Source: Actinoplanes campanulatus (GTDB lineage Bacteria; Actinomycetota; Actinomycetes; Mycobacteriales; Micromonosporaceae). From it: a stretch of 64,000 nucleotides of DNA. This document shows positions 35,221-46,018 of the stretch, in pieces; the first letter of the stretch is position 1; each line of letters starts with the position of its first letter. The notes beneath the pieces are model-generated. The model searched no databases. It was not told where the DNA came from and saw nothing but the letters and a program-made list of their open reading frames with translations. A program made the translations under genes and the position numbers. The stretch is taken from assembly GCF_014647795.1 (NCBI RefSeq), contig NZ_BMPW01000007.1:310001-374000 (forward strand), in the 5' to 3' direction.

Positions 35221-36345
35221 TCAGAGGCCGTAGGTCTTGCCGATGATGTCGCGCTGGATTTCGCTGGTGCCGCCGTAGATCGTGCTGACGAGGGTGGCGC
35301 GGACGTGGCGTTCCATGTCGTATTCGGTGGCGTAGCCGTAGCCGCCCATCATCTGCATGCCGGCCAGCGCCACCTGGCGGGCGACCTCGGTGGTCTTGAG
35401 TTTGACCATGGAGCTCTCGCGCGGGAGGACCTTGTGGGGGTCGCGGTCGGTGAGGGTGGCGACGCGGTGGACGAGGAGGCGGCAGCATTCGATCTCGGTG
35501 GCCAGGTCGGCGACGCGGTGGCGCAGGGCCTGGAAGGAGCCGACCGGGCGGCCGAACTGTTTGCGCTGCTTGATGAAGTCGAGGGCGTCGTCGAAGGCGC
35601 GCTGGGCGGTGCCGAGCATGAGGGCGGCGAGGATGAGGCGTTCGACGTTGAGGCCGGCCATGAGTTGCTGCCAGCCGCGGTCGACGGTGCCGACGACGGC
35701 GTCGGCGGGGACCACGACGTCGGTGAGGTAGAGGTCGTTGACCTCCCGGCCGCCCATCGTCTCGATGCCGCTGATCCGCAGGCCGGGGCTGTCGGTGGGG
35801 ACCAGCAGCATGGTGAGGCCATGGTGGTCGCCGGGGCTTCCCGCGGTGCGGGCGACCAGCAGGATGGCGTCGGCGATGTGGGCGTTGGAGCACCACGTCT
35901 TCTGGCCGTTGATGACGTAGCCGTCGTCGGTGAGCACGGCACGGCAGGAGAGGTTGGCGACGTCGGAGCCGGCTTCCGGTTCGGACATGGCGATGGCGTA
36001 GACGCGGCCGGTGGCGAGGCCGCCGAGGACGGTCTTCTTCTGGGGTTCGCTGCCGGAGCGTTCGACGGCGGCGGCGACGATCGCGGAGGTGGTGAAGCCG
36101 CCGACGGGGGCCTGACCGTAGCCGACCTGTTCGAGGAAGAGGCAGGTGTCGACCATGCCGGCGCCGGCTCCACCGTACTGGTCGGGGACGGTGACGCCGA
36201 GCCAGCCGAGGTCGGCCATCTTGCGATAGATGTCGGGGTGGTGGGGGCCGTCGCCGCGCTGTTCGCGGGTGCCGGTCTCCCGGCGGCAGAAGTCGGCGAC
36301 GGCGTCCACGAAGGCCCGCTGCTCATCCGTTAGATCGATGCTCAT
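35221..36345 (-). CDS. Acyl-CoA dehydrogenase
   Basis: This 374-residue flavoenzyme has the standard family layout: helical N-terminal domain (MADLGWLGVTVPDQYGGAGA), middle beta domain (YAIAMSEPEAGSDVANLSCR) and C-terminal helical domain (QMMGGYGYATEYDMERHVRA, then STIYGGTSEIQRDIIGKTYG). The last motif binds FAD and is diagnostic. It introduces the alpha-beta double bond of an acyl-CoA. It is divergent from the aldehyde dehydrogenase across 94 bases holding a TATCAAATATCAAA motif shared with the GntR/LLM promoter. Confidence 0.95.
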   Translation of the reverse strand: MSIDLTDEQRAFVDAVADFCRRETGTREQRGDGPHHPDIYRKMADLGWLGVTVPDQYGGAGAGMVDTCLFLEQVGYGQAPVGGFTTSAIVAAAVERSGSEPQKKTVLGGLATGRVYAIAMSEPEAGSDVANLSCRAVLTDDGYVINGQKTWCSNAHIADAILLVARTAGSPGDHHGLTMLLVPTDSPGLRISGIETMGGREVNDLYLTDVVVPADAVVGTVDRGWQQLMAGLNVERLILAALMLGTAQRAFDDALDFIKQRKQFGRPVGSFQALRHRVADLATEIECCRLLVHRVATLTDRDPHKVLPRESSMVKLKTTEVARQVALAGMQMMGGYGYATEYDMERHVRATLVSTIYGGTSEIQRDIIGKTYGL

Positions 36346-36385
36346 GTCGTCACCTTCCGATGGTTTGTGCAGGTGGCGCGTAATG

Positions 36386-36391
36386 TTGACA
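36386..36391 (+). promoter_or_regulatory. -35 box of the aldehyde dehydrogenase gene
   Basis: TTGACA at 36386-36391 matches the -35 consensus exactly. The expected -10 position falls within the TATCAAATATCAAA motif, so a protein bound there would block initiation. Confidence 0.45.
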
Positions 36392-36403
36392 GCGACCGTA
36401 ACA

Positions 36404-36417
36404 TATCAAATATCAAA
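36404..36417. promoter_or_regulatory. Shared motif TATCAAATATCAAA, site 1
   Basis: Two direct TATCAAA units, identical to 38,544-38,557. The site lies in the divergent acyl-CoA dehydrogenase/aldehyde dehydrogenase promoter, 23 bases before the aldehyde dehydrogenase ATG. It is a probable operator for the GntR regulator at 37,877-38,509. Confidence 0.65.
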
Positions 36418-36439
36418 TTTTCAGCGTCGGGAGTTCGCC

Positions 36440-37876
36440 ATGGGCACTGTCTTGCGCTCCTACTCACCCGGCACCACGGACGTCGTCGGGGAGTACCCGG
36501 TCGCCGATTCCGAGGCCGTCCGGGCCGCCGTCGACCGGGCCCGGGACGCCGCCCGCTGGTGGGGTGGCCTGAGTTTCAAGGAGCGCCGGGTGCGGCTGCT
36601 CGCCTGGAAGCGGGCGATCGCCACCCGGATCGAGGAACTGGCCGCACTGGTGTCGGCGGAGACCGGGAAGCCGGTCGACGACGCCGTCCTGGAGGTGATG
36701 CTCGCGGTCGAGCATCTGGACTGGGCGGCCCGCAGCGCGCCGAAGGTGCTGGGCCGGCGGAAGGTGCCGTCCGGGATGCTGGCGGCCAACCACGCGGCGA
36801 CAGTGGAGTACCTGCCGCTCGGCGTGGTCGGGGTGATCGGGCCGTGGAACTATCCGGTCTACACGCCGCTGGGCTCGGTGTCGTACGCGCTGGCCGCCGG
36901 CAACGCGGTCGTGTTCAAGCCGAGCGAGCACACCCCCGGCACCGGGCAGTGGCTGGCCGAGGCGTGGCCGGGTGAGCAGCCGGTCCTCCAGGCCGTGGTG
37001 GGTGACGGCACGACCGGGGCGGCGCTGTGCTGGTCCGGAGTGGACAAGATCGCGTTCACCGGGTCGGCGGCGACCGCCCGCAAGGTGATGGCGGCCTGCG
37101 CGGAGACGCTGACCCCGCTGGTGGTGGAGGGCGGCGGCAAGGACGCGCTGATCGTGGCGGCCGACGCCGATCTGGACGCGGCGGCCCGGGCGGCGGCGTT
37201 CGGCGGGTTCGGCAACTCGGGGCAGACGTGCGCCGGCGTGGAGCGGGTGTACGTGGTCCGGTCCGTCTACGAGGACTTCCTGAACCGATTGCAGAAGCTG
37301 GCCGAGTCGGCGTCGTACGGCCCGATGACCACCCCGGAGCAGCCGGCGATCGTCCTGTCGCACGTGGAGGACGCGCTGGCCCGCGGCGGCCGGGCCATCG
37401 TCGGCGGGCCGGAGTCGGTGCGGGGCGCCCGGATCGCGCCGGTGGTGCTGGCCGACGTGCCGGAGGACTCGACGGCGGTGACCGAGGAGACGTTCGGGCC
37501 GACGCTGGTGGTGAACCCGGTCGCCGACCTCGACGAGGCGGTCCGCCGGGCGAACGCGGTGAAGTACGGCCTGGCCGCGTCGATCTTCACGAAGGACGCG
37601 CACGCGGCGACCGGCATCGCGCGGCGGCTGCGGACCGGGGCGGCGTCGATCAACGCGGTGCTGGGGTTCGCCGGGGTGCCGTCACTGCCGTTCGGTGGGG
37701 TGGGTGACTCCGGGTTCGGCCGGATCCACGGGGCGGACGGGCTGCGCGAGTTCTCCCGGGCGCAGTCGGTGACCCGGCAGCGGTTCCACGCGCCGCTGGA
37801 TCTGATGCGGCTGGACCGGGACCCGAAGGTGATGGCGCGGGCGGTGAAGCTCTTCCGGATGCGCCACGGGCGCTAG
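36440..37876 (+). CDS. Aldehyde dehydrogenase family protein
   Basis: This 478-residue NAD(P)-dependent enzyme shows GVVGVIGPWNYPVYTPLGSV (cofactor binding), VVEGGGKDALIVAADADLDA (catalytic Glu) and FGNSGQTCAGVERVYV (catalytic Cys near residue 261). Class features fit succinate-semialdehyde or fatty-aldehyde dehydrogenases. CGGGAG precedes the ATG at 36440. Its stop touches that of the GntR gene, so they converge with no spacer. The shared operator links it to the LLM/MpaB genes. Confidence 0.95.
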   Translation: MGTVLRSYSPGTTDVVGEYPVADSEAVRAAVDRARDAARWWGGLSFKERRVRLLAWKRAIATRIEELAALVSAETGKPVDDAVLEVMLAVEHLDWAARSAPKVLGRRKVPSGMLAANHAATVEYLPLGVVGVIGPWNYPVYTPLGSVSYALAAGNAVVFKPSEHTPGTGQWLAEAWPGEQPVLQAVVGDGTTGAALCWSGVDKIAFTGSAATARKVMAACAETLTPLVVEGGGKDALIVAADADLDAAARAAAFGGFGNSGQTCAGVERVYVVRSVYEDFLNRLQKLAESASYGPMTTPEQPAIVLSHVEDALARGGRAIVGGPESVRGARIAPVVLADVPEDSTAVTEETFGPTLVVNPVADLDEAVRRANAVKYGLAASIFTKDAHAATGIARRLRTGAASINAVLGFAGVPSLPFGGVGDSGFGRIHGADGLREFSRAQSVTRQRFHAPLDLMRLDRDPKVMARAVKLFRMRHGR

Positions 37877-38509
37877 CTAGCTGTCCCAGATGCCCAGGCC
37901 GTCGAGGTGTTTGACCAGGCGCTCCGCCCCATCGGTGAAGTGCCTGGTCATCGCCGTGCGGGCGCCGGCCGCGTCGGCTTCGGCGAAGGCGGTGAGCAGC
38001 GCCTCGTGGTCGGTGCGCATGCCGTCGCGCCAGCCGGGGTCGGCGGAGTAGACGCGGGCCGGGGTGTAGCGGGTGGCGGTGCGCAGGAACCAGCTGAGCT
38101 TGCGGGAGTGGGCCATCCGGTTCACGGCACGGTGGAACTCGTACTCGCACGTCTCGACGTCGGCGGCGCGGCGGGCGCGGGCCACCTTGGCGTGCGCCAC
38201 CCGCAGCTCGGCGAGCTGGGCCTCGCCGATCGCGACGGCCACCCGGGCGGCCAGCTCACCGGCGATGTCGCCCTGCAACTGGAAGACGTCGAGAATGTCC
38301 TGCCGGGACAGTGGGGCCACCACATATCCTTTGCGCGGCTCCAGGATGACCATGTCCTCGCCGCGCAGTGTCAGCAACGCCTCCCGGACCGGGGTGATAC
38401 TGACCCCGAGGCCGGCGGCGACCTCCTCGAGCCTGATGCGGGCGCCGGGGCGAAGGTCTCCGGACATGATCCTGGTCCGCAGCGCGGATGCGACCTCTTC
38501 GGAGAGCAT
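37877..38509 (-). CDS. GntR-family regulator (FadR/FCD type)
   Basis: This 210-residue protein has a winged HTH at about 5-70 (LRPGARIRLEEVAAGLGVSI, then TPVREALLTLRGEDMVILEP) and a C-terminal FCD helical ligand domain at about 78-200 with potential metal-binding His residues (EYEFHRAVNRMAHSRKL, then DHEALLTAF, then MTRHFTDG). FCD regulators sense organic acids or acyl compounds. It is divergent from the LLM oxidoreductase gene; the 14-bp motif in between and before the aldehyde dehydrogenase is the natural candidate site. Confidence 0.92.
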   Translation of the reverse strand: MLSEEVASALRTRIMSGDLRPGARIRLEEVAAGLGVSITPVREALLTLRGEDMVILEPRKGYVVAPLSRQDILDVFQLQGDIAGELAARVAVAIGEAQLAELRVAHAKVARARRAADVETCEYEFHRAVNRMAHSRKLSWFLRTATRYTPARVYSADPGWRDGMRTDHEALLTAFAEADAAGARTAMTRHFTDGAERLVKHLDGLGIWDS

Positions 38510-38543
38510 GTCCGTCTACCTCTCGCTTTATCGGGCTTCACCG

Positions 38544-38557
38544 TATCAAATATCAAA
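38544..38557. promoter_or_regulatory. Shared motif TATCAAATATCAAA, site 2
   Basis: Identical in all 14 bases to 36,404-36,417. It sits between gntR and the LLM oxidoreductase gene, 19 bases before the latter's ATG. Confidence 0.65.
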
Positions 38558-38576
38558 AAACACGGGAGGTTTGACG

Positions 38577-39590
38577 ATGCGCCTGGCAACGACACTGATG
38601 TATGCGGGAGACCCGCGGACGACCGCGGACGAGGTGGCCGGCTGGGAACGGGCGGGCCTCGACATCCTGTGGGTGGCGGAGGCGTACGGGTTCGACGCTC
38701 CCACGATCATGGGCTATCTCGCGGCGAAGACCGAGCGGGTGCAGATCGGCTCGGCGATCCTGCCGATCTATTCGCGTACGCCGGCGCTGCTCGCACAGAC
38801 GGCGGCCGGGCTCGACGCGATGTCCGGCGGCCGGGCCATCCTGGGACTGGGCGCGTCCGGGCCGCAGGTCGTGGAGGGCTGGCACGGGGTGCCCTACGAC
38901 AAGCCGATCGGCCGGACCCGGGAGATCATCGAGATCTGCCGGGCGATCTGGCGGCGCGAGGTGATCGAGCACGACGGGCTCTACCGGATGCCGCTGCCCG
39001 ACGGCCTCGGCAAGCCGTTGAAGATCCTCACCCGCCCGGTGCGCGACCGGATCCCGGTCTACGTGGCGTCGCTGGGCGCGGCGAACGTCCGGATGACCGC
39101 CGAGATCGCCGACGGCTGGCTGCCGTTCCTCTACATCCCGGAGCGCGCCGCCGACGTGTGGGGCAAGCCGCTGGCCGAGGGCGCGGCGAAACGGCCGACC
39201 GATCTGGCGCCGCTGGAGGTGGTGGCCGGCGGTCCGCTGGCGATCGGCGACGACGTGACCGGCCTGCGGGATCTGGCCCGGCCGATCGTCGCCCTGTACG
39301 TCGGCGGGATGGGCGCCAAGGGCCGCAACTTCTACCACGACGTGGTCAGCCGGTACGGGTTCGAGGCCGCCGCCGACCGCATTCAGGAGCTGTACCTGTC
39401 CGGACACAAACAGGAGGCGGCGGCCGCGGTCCCCGACGAACTGCTGGAGCTGACCAGCCTGATCGGCCCGGAGTCGTACGTCCGGGACCGGATCGCCGCG
39501 TACAAGGAGGCCGGAGTGACCGTGCTGAACGTGATCCCGTTCGGTGACCCGCTGCGCCAGATCGCCCGTGTGAAGGAGTTGATCAGCTGA
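38577..39590 (+). CDS. LLM-class F420-dependent oxidoreductase
   Basis: This 337-residue protein is a luciferase-like F420-dependent enzyme. It has GLDILWVAEAYGFDAPTIMG at the N-terminus, AAGLDAMSGGRAILGLGASG for cofactor binding, then PVYVASLGAANVRMTAEIAD. GGGAGG lies just upstream of the ATG at 38577. The gene is followed after one base by the MpaB-like oxygenase, so the two are cotranscribed under the GntR motif. Mycobacterial relatives act on lipids or ketones. Confidence 0.92.
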   Translation: MRLATTLMYAGDPRTTADEVAGWERAGLDILWVAEAYGFDAPTIMGYLAAKTERVQIGSAILPIYSRTPALLAQTAAGLDAMSGGRAILGLGASGPQVVEGWHGVPYDKPIGRTREIIEICRAIWRREVIEHDGLYRMPLPDGLGKPLKILTRPVRDRIPVYVASLGAANVRMTAEIADGWLPFLYIPERAADVWGKPLAEGAAKRPTDLAPLEVVAGGPLAIGDDVTGLRDLARPIVALYVGGMGAKGRNFYHDVVSRYGFEAAADRIQELYLSGHKQEAAAAVPDELLELTSLIGPESYVRDRIAAYKEAGVTVLNVIPFGDPLRQIARVKELIS

Positions 39591-39591
39591 G

Positions 39592-40509
39592 ATGGGCCGT
39601 TTCGACCTGGCGAGACGCATCGCCGCGCTGGACCCCGAGAAGGACCACCTGGAGATCTACCAGATCTCCTCCGGACAGGAGTTCCCCTGGGACTACACCC
39701 GGGCGCTGGAGTTCGCGCTGTTCCGCACCTACTGCGTGCCGAGCATCTCGAAGCTGCTGGCGGCGACCGGCGAATTCCGGGACAGAGCACAGCGACGGTA
39801 CGACGACACGGCGCTGCTGATGGCGGAGATGGCGGCGCACGGCTACGACTCGGACCGCGGCCGCGAGGCGCTGAAGGTGGTGAACCGGGCGCACGGCAAC
39901 TACGCGATCAGCAACGACGACATGCTCTACGTGCTGTCGACGTTCATCTACGACCCGATCGACTGGATCACCCGCTACGGCTGGCGGCCGCTGCACTCGA
40001 ACGAGAAGCTGGCGGCCTACTTCTACTACCGCGAGGTCGGCAGGCGGATGGGGATCAAGGACATCCCGCAGACCTTTCCGGATTTCCGGAACTTCAAGGA
40101 TTCGTACGAGGAGAAGCACTTCGTCTATTCGGACACCAACCGGGAGATCGGGGAGTACACGGTCGGCCTGTTCGCCGGCTGGTTCCCGGGGTTCGCGCGC
40201 CCGGCCGTGCGCCTGGGTGTCCGCGGGATGCTCGACGACCGGATGCTGCGGGCGTTCGGGTTCGAGCCGGCCCCCGCGTGGGTCGGCGCCCTGGCCGGAG
40301 CCGGTCTGAAAGCCCGCGCCGGGGCGTTGCGGTTCTTCCCGCCGCGCCGTGAGTCGGTGCTCGGCAGGCCGAAGAGCAACCACACGTACCCGGGTTATCC
40401 GACCGGTTACCGGCCGTCCGACCTGGGTGCGCCGCCTCCGCCGGACGATCTGCCGGAGGAGCTGCGGCGGCCATCACGTCAGGACCAGGGGAATATTGAC
40501 ATGGCCTGA
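39592..40509 (+). CDS. Oxygenase MpaB family protein (DUF2236)
   Basis: This 305-residue protein matches the MpaB/latex-clearing-protein-like DUF2236 family. Conserved features are QEFPWDYTRALEFALFRTYC, RRYDDTALLMAEMAAHGYDS, NRAHGNYAISNDDMLYVLST and HSNEKLAAYFYYREVGRRMG. Family members are heme-dependent oxygenases. The C-terminal 40 residues are Pro/Arg-rich. It starts one base after the LLM stop. With the acyl-CoA and aldehyde dehydrogenases it suggests oxidation of a lipid or isoprenoid substrate (inference). Confidence 0.85.
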   Translation: MGRFDLARRIAALDPEKDHLEIYQISSGQEFPWDYTRALEFALFRTYCVPSISKLLAATGEFRDRAQRRYDDTALLMAEMAAHGYDSDRGREALKVVNRAHGNYAISNDDMLYVLSTFIYDPIDWITRYGWRPLHSNEKLAAYFYYREVGRRMGIKDIPQTFPDFRNFKDSYEEKHFVYSDTNREIGEYTVGLFAGWFPGFARPAVRLGVRGMLDDRMLRAFGFEPAPAWVGALAGAGLKARAGALRFFPPRRESVLGRPKSNHTYPGYPTGYRPSDLGAPPPPDDLPEELRRPSRQDQGNIDMA

Positions 40510-40578
40510 TGCATTGCTGACCTTCTATCTCTGGGGGTTTGCTGTGAGCACTGTCTTCCCCAGATCCGGAGGTCGTTC

Positions 40579-42754
<2,176 letters not shown>

Positions 42755-42776
42755 CCGGCCTCCCGTTCCCCGCACG

Positions 42777-42810
42777 CCGGGCGCCCGCCGTTCCCGCGGT
42801 GGGCGCCCGG
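42777..42810 (+). terminator. Terminator after serine protease gene
   Basis: Perfect 10-bp arms CCGGGCGCCC/GGGCGCCCGG with a 14-base loop, followed by GTGTTTGCT. Confidence 0.75.
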
Positions 42811-42825
42811 GTGTTTGCTGGGGGG

Positions 42826-43317
42826 ATGACGATCAAGCCCACCCGGACACTGGAGCGGGACCGGCTCGCGGAGCGTGTCCTCAACCTGTTCGCGTCGCTG
42901 AACATGTGCGTGCTCGCCACCAGTGATCCGGACGGGGCGCCGCACGCCACACCGGTCCGCTACTTCTCGCGGGAGTTCACGCTGATCTTCACGTCGCTCG
43001 GCAGCTCGCCGAAGATCCGGAACCTGCGGGCCGATCCGCGGATCTCGGCCGGGGTCTTCGCGCCGCTCGCCGGGCCGGAGAGCAGCCGCGGGGCGCAGCT
43101 CTTCGGGACCGCGCGGGTGCTGGCGCCCGGGGACAGCGCCTTCGACGAGCACTGGGCGATCGTCAGCCCACGGATCGACGAGGCCGAACGCGCCGGCTTC
43201 CTCGCCGACCCGTCACGCTGCGTGCTCGGGGTGATCAGCCCGGCCCGGATCGTCTACACCGATCACTGGCTCAAACGGGACGGCTACGCCCCACGTCAGA
43301 CTCTGACGCTCTCCTGA
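42826..43317 (+). CDS. Pyridoxamine 5'-phosphate oxidase-like flavin protein
   Basis: This 163-residue protein has a split-barrel FMN-binding fold. NMCVLATSDPDGAPHATPVR and REFTLIFTSLGSSPKIRNLR are its first strands, followed by LRADPRISAGVF and the helix EHWAIVSPRIDEAERAGF. Family members are FMN- or F420-dependent reductases or binders. The ATG at 42826 is preceded by GGGGG. It is monocistronic and converges on the NADAR gene. Confidence 0.85.
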   Translation: MTIKPTRTLERDRLAERVLNLFASLNMCVLATSDPDGAPHATPVRYFSREFTLIFTSLGSSPKIRNLRADPRISAGVFAPLAGPESSRGAQLFGTARVLAPGDSAFDEHWAIVSPRIDEAERAGFLADPSRCVLGVISPARIVYTDHWLKRDGYAPRQTLTLS

Positions 43318-43334
43318 GGAAGGCGACCGCCCCG

Positions 43335-43904
43335 TTACCGCAACTCCTCGCGGACCCGCATGAGCGCGAAACCCAGCAGGTTGAGGCCGCGCCAGCGGGA
43401 CGGGGACGAGGCGGCGTCGTCGTCGCGGGACAGGCCGATGCCCCAGATCCGGTCCCGCGGGCTGGCCTCGACCAGGATCCGGTCGCCGGTGCCCAGCAGG
43501 TAGGAGCGCAGCGCCGGGTCGCCGCCGAACTTCGCCAGATTGCCGGCCACCACGATCGGTACGCGGTGCTCGTTCCACGTCTTCTGATCGAAATCGGCCA
43601 CCCGGCCGCCCAGCTTCTTCGCCTCGTGCGGATGCCCGGCGGCCAGGATCCGCTGCGCCATGGCGTCATCGCCGAACAGCACCGCCTTGCGCCACATCAT
43701 GTAGTGCTCGGCCGTGGCGAACCGCGTGCCGTCCACCGTGAACGGCGACGGGAACCACTGACTGAGACAGCCGGCGCCGATGCTGCCGTCGTGCTCCGGC
43801 TGGTGCCCCCAGAAGAACAGGAACCTCAGCCGCTGCTCGGTGACCTCCGCCACCACCAGGTCATCAACGCTGCGCATCGCTCCGGACATCCCCGAAGTCT
43901 GCAC
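43335..43904 (-). CDS. NADAR family protein (YbiA-like)
   Basis: This protein of about 189 residues matches the NADAR/DUF1768 fold. LRFLFFWGHQPEHDGSIGAG, then CLSQWFPSPFTVDGTRFATA, then EHYMMWRKAVLF are the conserved N-terminal part; WRGLNLLGFALMRVREELR is the C-terminus. Characterised members hydrolyse the N-glycosidic bond of riboflavin intermediates or act on ADP-ribose. Starts at 43904 (GTG), 43889 or 43877 are all possible; none has a clear ribosome site. Confidence 0.88.
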   Translation of the reverse strand: MQTSGMSGAMRSVDDLVVAEVTEQRLRFLFFWGHQPEHDGSIGAGCLSQWFPSPFTVDGTRFATAEHYMMWRKAVLFGDDAMAQRILAAGHPHEAKKLGGRVADFDQKTWNEHRVPIVVAGNLAKFGGDPALRSYLLGTGDRILVEASPRDRIWGIGLSRDDDAASSPSRWRGLNLLGFALMRVREELR

Positions 43905-43925
43905 GCCCCGCCCGTACGATCAAAA

Positions 43926-44987
43926 TCAACCGCTGAAGCGGGGGCTGCGGGCCATGGCCTGGTAGGCAGCGAGCGCGGCGGAGTCGGTGTCGAAGCGGAA
44001 GTTGTTGTCGGTGCCCTCCTGGATGTCGGTGTCGAACCAGACGACGGCGCCGACCGCGGGCGTCTTCTCGACCCAGGATTGCAGCTGCTTGATCCACTTG
44101 GCCTTGCCCTGGACCGCGGCGGTCTCGGACAGGATGATCGGCTTCTTGCCGCCGAACCGGTCGGTGATCGGGTCGAACAGGGTCGACGGGGTCTCGTTGA
44201 AGAAGTTGTAGCCGGAGATGCCGACCCAGTCGACGTAGTCGTCGCCGGGGTAGTAGCCCTGCACCCTGTTCCAGGAGTCGCCGGGTGACGAGTTCCAGTT
44301 GGGACTCCACACCCAGGACACGTTGTCGGCGCCCTGCTCGGCGAAGATGCGGTGCAGGCGACGCCACACCTTCACGTAGTTCGCGGCGCTCTGACCGTTC
44401 TGTGCGCCGCCCCACTCGAACCAGTCGCCGTTCATCTCCCAGCCCCAGCGCAGCAGGATGGGGCGTTTCATGCCCTTGAGCTTGCGGGCGACCGAGCGGA
44501 TGTTGCCGTCCGAGCCGCCGTCGAGGATGCCAGCGTAGGGGGCGCCGTGCCAGGAGACCATCAGGACGCTGCTCTTGGCGACCTCCGGCTCGGAGGTGGG
44601 CACATAGCCGTCCCACGGGTAGAACCGGTGGACGATCCGCTGCTCCCGGCCCAGCTGCCGGCGGCGCAGGGCGAGGCTCTGCTGGAGACTCCGGCCGCCG
44701 AGCGCCAGATAGGAGCCGAGCATCACCCGGTCGGCCGGGGCCTGGACGGCGCCGCCGAGACCGGAGGACGCCACGGTGGACACCGAGGCGGATGGGGCCG
44801 GAGCGCTGGAGGTGACGGTCATCGCCGAGCCGAGCCGGGCGGTCGCCCCGGGGGACGCGGACGGCGGCGCGGGCGGCGGAGTGCCTCCTCCCGCCTGCGC
44901 GGCCGGTGTCTCCGCTGACGACGCCGAGCCGCAGCCGGCGGCGCCGGTGAGAGCCAGCAGTGTCAGCAGCTGACGGCGCTTCAGCAC
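43926..44987 (-). CDS. GH26 beta-mannanase-like lipoprotein
   Basis: This 353-residue protein has a lipoprotein signal peptide (LLTLLALTGAAGC, lipobox Cys near residue 19), a Pro/Ala/Ser-rich linker to about 80 and a GH26 catalytic barrel. The acid/base Glu is in LLRWGWEMNGDWFEWGG, the nucleophile Glu in KPIILSETAAVQG. GYYPGDDYVDWVGISGYNFF is family-typical. The GTG at 44987 fits the signal peptide; longer frames upstream do not. It would act on beta-mannans at the cell surface. Confidence 0.88.
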   Translation of the reverse strand: MLKRRQLLTLLALTGAAGCGSASSAETPAAQAGGGTPPPAPPSASPGATARLGSAMTVTSSAPAPSASVSTVASSGLGGAVQAPADRVMLGSYLALGGRSLQQSLALRRRQLGREQRIVHRFYPWDGYVPTSEPEVAKSSVLMVSWHGAPYAGILDGGSDGNIRSVARKLKGMKRPILLRWGWEMNGDWFEWGGAQNGQSAANYVKVWRRLHRIFAEQGADNVSWVWSPNWNSSPGDSWNRVQGYYPGDDYVDWVGISGYNFFNETPSTLFDPITDRFGGKKPIILSETAAVQGKAKWIKQLQSWVEKTPAVGAVVWFDTDIQEGTDNNFRFDTDSAALAAYQAMARSPRFSG

Positions 44988-45296
44988 ACGCCCGTTGCCC
45001 GGCTCCAAAACGACACCCACCCCCGATGAGACGACCCGTGAATCCGCCTCATCATGCCCTACCGGCGCGGAACGCGTCTCACCTGAACAGCCGGATGACC
45101 AAGCCCACAGCCGGATCCCGGGCACTTTCCACCATGTCCGACAAGGCCTCCGCGGGCATTCTTGTCCGGTTGTCACCGGGCCGTCCGCGACCGTGTCGGC
45201 CGTTTCCCGGACGGTGACCGAAATGGCACGTAACTTCATCGGCGAGTGCCGGGGACGCTGTTCCGGCGGCCTCGGCGAGAATCAGGAGATTGGTTT
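44988..45296. promoter_or_regulatory. Divergent promoter region
   Basis: This gap of about 310 bases separates the GH26 gene from the Gly-rich protein gene. The last 55 bases share a leader with the next secreted protein gene (see 46019-46085). No gene is seen. Confidence 0.45.
45235..45296 (+). promoter_or_regulatory. Conserved leader hairpin, copy 1
   Basis: GGCGAGTGCCGG is followed by a GCCGG/CCGGC hairpin, a CGGCGA block and AGGAGA before the ATG. The same order recurs at 46,019-46,085 before the paralogous gene. Confidence 0.45.
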
Positions 45297-45914
45297 ATGA
45301 GAATTCGTAAGAATCGTGTTCTGGCCACCGGGTGCCTCGTCCTGGCGACTGCCGGGCTGGCCCTCACCACCGCCGCTCCGGCCGTGGCCGCGCCGGACAC
45401 CGTCGTGGTGGGCGTGGACTATCCGCCACCCGGCGACCCGTATGGCGACGGCGGTGGCGGCTATCCCGGCGGGGACGACTACCCCGGCGGTGGCGGCTAT
45501 CCGGGCGGTGGCGGCTACCCCGGTGGGGGCGGCTACCCCGGCGGAGGCGGCTACCCCGGCGGAGGCGGCTACCCCGGCGGAGGCGGCTACCCGGACGACA
45601 GCGGGATGCCCGGTGGAATGCCCGGTGGGATGCCCGGCGGCGGCTACCAGGACGACGACCGCAAGCCCGGTGGCTTCCAGGACGACGATCGCAGGTTCGA
45701 CGACTTCCGCGACACCGGAAAGGCGTCGAAGAAGCAGTTCAAGAAGGGCTTCAAGGAGGGCTTCAAGGACGGCCTCAAGCTGTCCAGGAAGTCGTGCCAG
45801 CGTCCGTCGGGCTACCGGGACGCGCCGACGAAGAGCGGCGGAGCCTTCGAGCGCGGCTATGCGCAGGGATTCGAGTCGGGCTTCACGAAGGGGTCCGGGA
45901 AGAACTGCCGCTGA
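45297..45914 (+). CDS. Secreted Gly/Pro/Tyr-repeat protein
   Basis: This 205-residue protein has a signal peptide (MRIRKNRVLATGCLVLATAG, cut after AVA near residue 34). Then come about seven PGGGGY repeats (18-bp DNA period, 45,466-45,600), PGGMPGGMPGG, and a basic C-terminus with F-K-K-G-F-K-E-G-F-K-D-G spacing that ends in KNCR. Two cysteines in the mature part may pair. AGGAGA precedes the ATG. The C-terminal G-F-x3-G-F pattern and the final Cys-Arg are shared with the next gene. An extracellular or surface-matrix role is likely; no family name is known to me. Confidence 0.82.
   Translation: MRIRKNRVLATGCLVLATAGLALTTAAPAVAAPDTVVVGVDYPPPGDPYGDGGGGYPGGDDYPGGGGYPGGGGYPGGGGYPGGGGYPGGGGYPGGGGYPDDSGMPGGMPGGMPGGGYQDDDRKPGGFQDDDRRFDDFRDTGKASKKQFKKGFKEGFKDGLKLSRKSCQRPSGYRDAPTKSGGAFERGYAQGFESGFTKGSGKNCR
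45466..45600 (+). repeat. 18-bp tandem repeat encoding PGGGGY
   Basis: About seven consecutive units of the type GGCGGAGGCGGCTACCCC, in frame within the secreted protein gene. Recent unit copies differ only at third positions, so expansion is ongoing or recent. Confidence 0.85.
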
Positions 45915-46018
45915 TTGATACCACTCCGCGGGTTGGCTCGCGCGCTGTTACCTGAACGACCTCAGAAATCCGGCCGAACGTCTCTGCCACGCCGTTTCGC
46001 CGGATGCCCGCGGACTTG

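Noticed and set aside
35002-36333. 443-codon plus-strand frame opposite the acyl-CoA dehydrogenase
   Set aside because: Antisense shadow of a clear enzyme gene.
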